From positions 1-8,873 of the forward strand of contig CAIQCM010000149.1 in the NCBI GenBank assembly GCA_903870305.1: 8,873 nucleotides of DNA. The letters are read 5' to 3'. A program made the position numbers and the translations under genes. Origin of the DNA: an uncultured bacterium. GTDB lineage: Bacteria > Patescibacteriota > Patescibacteriia > CAIQCM01. The notes beneath the pieces were generated by a model. The model searched no databases. It worked only from the letters and a program-made list of their open reading frames with translations, and was not told the DNA's origin. Below are positions 5,989 to 8,873 of this stretch, in pieces; within the stretch, counting starts at the first letter, position 1; the number at the start of each line of letters is the position of its first letter.

Positions 5989-7245
5989 TCAATGGATGGC
6001 AAAGAGCGCAACCGAGGCGGCAAACATGGCTCCCGTCGCCGTCCAACCGAAAATATTAGCAAGCGGGCCGTTTACCCGGCGCCCCATGATGAGTTTGTCG
6101 CCGGCGATAAGCAAGACGAGCGCCATGAGGACCGGCGCGATCACGCCGTTAAGCGCGGCAGCGTAGTAAAGCAAGCGAAACGGCGGGATGCCCATGAAGT
6201 TGATGAGGATCCCGACGAGCGTGGCGATGGTGATGATCCCGTAAAAACCGTGCGCGTCCTTGAATTTTCGATAAAGACCCGAGCGCCAACCCAAGGTCTC
6301 GGCCGCGGCATAAGAAGCGGAACCGGCTAAAACCGGCACGGCGAGGAGCCCGGTGCCAACGACCCCGAGGGCAAAAATGATCGAGGTGAACGGACCGGCC
6401 AAAGGGCGCAGCGCGGCGGCGGCCTCGGTCGCCGTCGAGACATTCATGATCCCGGCGCGCCCCAGCGTCGATGCGGTTGTCGCAATGATGAAAAAAGTGA
6501 TGATATTCGAAAAGATCATCCCGGTAGCCGTATCAAAACGCATTTTTTTAATATCGTTCTTCGTCACTTTGGGCACGCCTTCATCCATCGCCTTAAGTTT
6601 GCCGCAGGCGATCTCTTCCTCGTTCTCTTCGCTCGCTTGCCAGAAAAAAAGATACGGCGAGATGGTCGTGCCCAAAATGGCGACCAGGTTGAAAAAATAA
6701 TCCTTGCTCACGATGATCGTGGGCACGAACACCGAACGCAATATTTGCGACCAGTCCTGATGCACGGCGAAGGCCGCGGCCACGTAGGCAAGCAAGGTTA
6801 GGGCGAAATATTTCAAATACCGCGAATAGGTCTTGTAGGTGACAAAGATCTCGAGGCACAGAATGAAGACGACCATGCCGATGATCCAAAAAATGAAGCC
6901 GCCACCGAAAACCAACTGTGCCGAAGACGCCATCGCCCCCAGGTCGGCGCCGATGTTGACGGTATTCGCGACGATAAGGAGCGCCACCGCGCCAAGAAGA
7001 ACGGTCTTGCCGAAGCGTGCTTTGATGACCGAAGCGAGTCCGCGACCGGTGACCAGTCCGATCCTGCCGCACATCTCTTGGATCGCGATCATGAACGGGG
7101 TCGCAAAAAGCGCGATCCAAAGTTGCGCGTAGCCGAATTGCGCGCCGGTCTGCGAGTAGGTGGCGATCCCCGAAGGATCGTCATCGGCCGCACCGGTGAT
7201 AAAGCCGGGGCCGAGGCGCCTTAGGAATTTTTTGATCTTTAACAT
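5989..7245 (-). CDS. NRAMP (SLC11)-family divalent metal transporter with atypical metal site
   Basis: The 418-aa product matches the NRAMP fold of about 11 helices, beginning LGPGFITGAADDDPSG (11-26). In classical MntH/NRAMP proteins helix 1 carries DPGN and helix 6 carries MPH, whose Asp, Asn and Met bind manganese or iron. Here helix 1 reads DDDPSG (21-26) and helix 6 reads ISPYLFFWQ (195-203), so the Asn and the Met are both absent. NRAMP-related magnesium transporters also lack the methionine, so a hard-metal substrate is possible. Manganese import cannot be assumed. The start at 7245 lies 6 nt after a TATAAT box and lacks a ribosome site, which points to leaderless translation. The frame stays open to 7356, but that extension crosses both a terminator and this promoter. 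It is the first gene of the unit. A degraded relative lies at 8633-8728. Confidence 0.92.
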   Translation of the reverse strand: MLKIKKFLRRLGPGFITGAADDDPSGIATYSQTGAQFGYAQLWIALFATPFMIAIQEMCGRIGLVTGRGLASVIKARFGKTVLLGAVALLIVANTVNIGADLGAMASSAQLVFGGGFIFWIIGMVVFILCLEIFVTYKTYSRYLKYFALTLLAYVAAAFAVHQDWSQILRSVFVPTIIVSKDYFFNLVAILGTTISPYLFFWQASEENEEEIACGKLKAMDEGVPKVTKNDIKKMRFDTATGMIFSNIITFFIIATTASTLGRAGIMNVSTATEAAAALRPLAGPFTSIIFALGVVGTGLLAVPVLAGSASYAAAETLGWRSGLYRKFKDAHGFYGIITIATLVGILINFMGIPPFRLLYYAAALNGVIAPVLMALVLLIAGDKLIMGRRVNGPLANIFGWTATGAMFAASVALFAIH

Positions 7246-7251
7246 TGATTT

Positions 7252-7260
7252 ATTATACCA
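7252..7260 (-). promoter_or_regulatory. Extended -10 promoter giving a leaderless NRAMP transcript
   Basis: The sequence TGGTATAAT is a perfect TATAAT (7252-7257) with the extended TGn element. Six nt separate it from the ATG at 7245, so transcription should begin at or next to the A of the start codon. No convincing -35 is present 16-18 bp upstream, which is tolerable with an extended -10. The terminator at 7297-7328 isolates it from upstream transcription. Confidence 0.7.
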
Positions 7261-7296
7261 AAAAATGAACGAATTAACATTTGAACACGCGGTAAT

Positions 7297-7328
7297 AAAA
7301 AATCCGGAGCCGAAGGGTCGGCCCCGGA
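7297..7328 (-). terminator. Strong rho-independent terminator of the 270-aa protein gene
   Basis: An 11-bp GC-rich stem (7303-7313 with 7318-7328) closes on a 4-nt loop. In minus-strand RNA it is followed directly by six U (7297-7302). One pair is G-U in this orientation and would be A-C on the other strand. It lies 80 nt beyond the stop codon at 7409 and just upstream of the NRAMP promoter. Confidence 0.88.
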
Positions 7329-7408
7329 GCGATGATGCGAATGTTAGGATATTCATTCCTCCATGCTAATCCGCCCTTCCCCCTCCTGGCTATTTTCACA
7401 TATTGACG

Positions 7409-8221
7409 CTACTCAGCCACTCCTTGCTTTTGCCTATAAACGGCCCGCAAGGTAACGTAGATCGTCGCGAAGCGGCCGACATAGCCGTTGGGCCGCACCA
7501 ACGCGGCCGTTAGCGCTACTTCCATGCCGCGCCTCGGCGTCACTTCCAAGTATTTGATCATGAGCTCTTCGAGCGCTTTCAGATCATTCAGCATCTCGTC
7601 CGTGTCAGTCGCTTCTTCAAGCGACGAAAGGCATAGACGATACTGATGGTATCTGATGAACGTCTCAAAGAGCAGGGCCCGATTTTGGGACAGCGTCGCG
7701 CGTAACGCTGTCAGATACCTTCCGGACATGGATCGTTCACGATTGCGAAGGACGCGATCAAGCCGCCCCAGAAACGCGATGACGACCTTATCGTGGTGCG
7801 GAACGCCAAACCCGACTATCTGGGCGCCAAGAACCGATAAAAGCAACGCGACCATGTCTGGGTTCGCGTCCAGCATTTCTATCGCATAGTGCGACTCTTC
7901 TTGGTCGGTTTTGAGGAACTTCTGAACCAGCATAGCGACTGCTTTTTCGTGCAGTTGCAGGTATCCGCAACCCGCGTAGCAAGGACGACCTTCGTGCCCT
8001 TCGTGTTTCCCGATCGTTCCTTGAATCAAGGCGATGAGATGCATGACCGCCCGCGGTTCAAAAGCCAACGCGCCGTCAAAGATACCGTGAAGCATCCCGA
8101 GCGCCCAGTCAAAATGCTGGTTTGTTCGCCAGCGATCGAACCATCTTTCCCAGCTCATGGCCCGGTTCAGGAAAAAAGGAATCACTCCTTCGATCGCGCT
8201 CATCTCTGTCAGTGTTGTCAT
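7409..8221 (-). CDS. Unrecognised 270-aa soluble, mostly helical protein
   Basis: I do not recognise this protein. It has no signal peptide or clear transmembrane helix and looks cytoplasmic and alpha-helical. Tryptophans cluster at 24-39. A His/Cys patch at 73-91 (HEGHEGRPCYAGC, then H91) could bind a metal through H73, H76, C81, C85 and H91. Amphipathic helices fill about 92-225, including an acidic stretch at 202-220, and the C-terminus is basic. The start at 8221 follows GAGGAG by 7 nt. The frame continues upstream to 8389, but only across the terminator of the preceding gene. Terminators on both sides make it monocistronic. A possible -10 (TATAGA, 8252-8257) lacks a good -35, and an ACCT/AGGT inverted repeat overlaps it, a conceivable operator. 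Base use matches the rest of the window. Confidence 0.82.
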   Translation of the reverse strand: MTTLTEMSAIEGVIPFFLNRAMSWERWFDRWRTNQHFDWALGMLHGIFDGALAFEPRAVMHLIALIQGTIGKHEGHEGRPCYAGCGYLQLHEKAVAMLVQKFLKTDQEESHYAIEMLDANPDMVALLLSVLGAQIVGFGVPHHDKVVIAFLGRLDRVLRNRERSMSGRYLTALRATLSQNRALLFETFIRYHQYRLCLSSLEEATDTDEMLNDLKALEELMIKYLEVTPRRGMEVALTAALVRPNGYVGRFATIYVTLRAVYRQKQGVAE

Positions 8222-8301
8222 GGTGCGTCTCCTCATTTTTACTATGCCACCTCTATAGGTCGGCGCCCCAACCTTCGCATAATTATTTTTTCGAGTCAAA
8301 T

Positions 8302-8328
8302 AAAAAATGCCCCGTTTCGCACAGGGCA
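8302..8328 (-). terminator. Rho-independent terminator of the 73-aa protein gene
   Basis: An 8-bp stem (8308-8315 with 8321-8328) and 5-nt loop are followed in minus-strand RNA by six U (8302-8307). The U-G wobble in the stem would be a mismatch on the opposite strand. It begins 31 nt after the TAG at 8359. Confidence 0.85.
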
Positions 8329-8358
8329 CTCGATCGTATAGTGATTTTGGGGTTAGAA

Positions 8359-8580
8359 CTACGAGGTGACGACAACCCTTTTTCTCCATTCTTTAATGGA
8401 CCATTCGTTCCTTGTGGGTTCCTTCTGCGGATTTTCATTCGGCCATTCCAACCGCACGACGCCTCGAACGACATCGACATCTGACACACTCCCTTGAGCG
8501 TGTTCCGCCCACTCATAGAAAAACATTCCTTTGACCGGAAATGGTGCAAGCGCTTTCGATTCTCCGACGTTCTTTGTCAT
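8359..8580 (-). CDS. Unrecognised 73-aa small protein
   Basis: I do not recognise this gene. The product is soluble, rich in Trp (4), Val and charged residues, and has no cysteine. Residues 31-46 (SVSDVDVVRGVVRLEW) look like two beta-strands. Residues 47-58 are a polar Pro/Asn/Glu linker, and 59-73 carry a basic end with a strand. A small beta-domain is the most that can be said. It is a convincing gene because its parts agree: a promoter (8608-8636), AAAAGGAG with 6 nt before ATG, TAG stop and an immediate terminator. It stands alone, directly downstream of the NRAMP remnant, so it may have arrived with, or survived, the rearrangement that destroyed that gene. Confidence 0.75.
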   Translation of the reverse strand: MTKNVGESKALAPFPVKGMFFYEWAEHAQGSVSDVDVVRGVVRLEWPNENPQKEPTRNEWSIKEWRKRVVVTS

Positions 8581-8607
8581 GGCACTCTCCTTTTCTCCCT
8601 ACGATGG

Positions 8608-8636
8608 AAATTATCCCTACCCGCCTCACCTGTCAA
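8608..8636 (-). promoter_or_regulatory. Promoter of the 73-aa protein gene
   Basis: A perfect TTGACA (8631-8636) is followed by either GATAAT after 15 bp (8610-8615) or TAATTT after 17 bp (8608-8613). Transcription would start near 8600, about 20 nt before the ATG. The -35 overlaps the TGA that closes the NRAMP remnant and begins 3 bp past the end of recognisable NRAMP sequence. Confidence 0.55.
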
Positions 8637-8728
8637 ATACCCGAACCGCGCTTTGATGATCGCGGCAAGCCCGCGCCGGTGATGAACCCGGGGCCGAGGC
8701 GCCTTAGGAATTTTTTGATTTTGTTCAT
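8633..8728 (-). pseudogene. Remnant of a second NRAMP-family transporter gene
   Basis: ATG at 8728 begins MNKIKKFLRRLGPGFITGA, nearly the N-terminus of the NRAMP protein at 5989-7245. A 32-nt stretch is identical between the two (8688-8719 and 7205-7236). After residue 19 the sequence jumps to the equivalent of residues 68-79, but in another frame: 8640-8675 would read RGLAAIIKARFG, against RGLASVIKARFG in the intact protein. About 148 bp are missing, so the start frame hits TGA at 8633 after 31 codons. Nothing resembling NRAMP follows. The junction sits where ITGAA and VTGRG would both contain CGCGG after ACCGG, as expected for a microhomology deletion. No ribosome site or TATAAT precedes it. 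It is a dead gene fragment. Confidence 0.82.
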
Positions 8729-8740
8729 GACGTAGAACAG

Positions 8741-8873
8741 TAACAACTAACCGCTAACAACTAAATTCCAAGGAAATATCCAAATGATAATCATCAATAC
8801 CCAAAGAGATAAGCAATTTTTAAATTTTGGATATTAGTTGTTGGAACTTTCCTTGGAATTTAGTTGTTAGTTG
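8741..8873. repeat. Inverted 7-bp repeat array with 23-bp perfect arms (runs to window edge)
   Basis: From 8741 the plus strand reads TAACAAC, TAACCGC, TAACAAC, TAAATTC, CAAGGAA in steps of seven. The reverse complement of the right edge repeats the same order. Positions 8754-8776 and 8848-8870 are perfect 23-bp inverted repeats about 70 bp apart, and a second pair (8776-8784 with 8826-8834) lies inside. The interior is AT-rich and has no ORF. The window ends inside the array, so its full length is unknown. It resembles the inverted heptamer arrays at 2991-3078 in architecture but not in unit sequence. Confidence 0.8.

Noticed and set aside
7246..7356. N-terminal extension of the NRAMP gene from ATG at 7356
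   Set aside because: It would translate through a strong terminator (7297-7328) and the -10 box, and the shorter start gives the normal family N-terminus.
8222..8389. Longer form of the 270-aa protein starting at 8389
   Set aside because: The extension crosses the terminator at 8302-8328 and overlaps the 73-aa gene. A good ribosome site precedes 8221.
8741..8873. Terminal inverted repeats of an insertion sequence
   Set aside because: The arms are only about 70 bp apart with no transposase ORF between them, and no target duplication can be checked at the window edge.

Overview
The window looks like a stretch of a compact bacterial chromosome of moderately high GC content. Every confident gene lies on the minus strand. 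Spacing is tight, including a 4-bp ATGA overlap. Start sites mix Shine-Dalgarno and apparently leaderless forms, and TGA is used as a normal stop. The short Wzz-like protein, the NRAMP protein with a DDDPSG motif, the AI-2E permease and the intergenic heptamer arrays together remind me of Candidate Phyla Radiation (Patescibacteria) genomes. This is an impression, not a proof. The putative outer-membrane-like barrel in the leftmost gene fits poorly with that assignment.

Layout in transcription order (right to left). At the right edge (8741-8873) is an inverted array of 7-bp units. It is followed by a decayed NRAMP remnant (8633-8728). Next come two unrecognised soluble genes, each with its own signals: a 73-aa protein (8359-8580) with promoter and terminator, and a 270-aa helical protein (7409-8221) followed by a strong terminator. 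A putative five-gene envelope/transport operon then runs from 7245 to 2338: NRAMP-family metal transporter, AI-2E family permease, 8-9-pass membrane protein, HtrA-like protein with all three catalytic residues lost, and Wzz-like chain-length protein. It begins at an extended -10 that leaves essentially no leader and ends at a hairpin terminator at 2288-2310. After that comes a 161-aa two-helix membrane protein (1585-2070) with an exported cysteine-rich tail containing CxxCH. It has its own promoter and a long terminator hairpin. Last is a secreted cysteine-rich protein (1-1353) with a beta-barrel-like C-terminal half, open at the left window edge.

How the genes may work together (inference): the five-gene unit combines metal import, envelope permeases, a PDZ-bearing scaffold and a polysaccharide chain-length regulator, so an envelope role is likely. 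The two leftmost genes both expose many cysteines outside the cytoplasm and may act in the same compartment.

The most notable observations are the pseudo-HtrA, the NRAMP remnant with a microhomology deletion and a 32-nt stretch identical to the intact copy, the two inverted heptamer arrays (one of which supplies the N-terminal codons of the Wzz-like gene), and the leaderless NRAMP promoter. I found no rRNA, tRNA, CRISPR array or insertion sequence.
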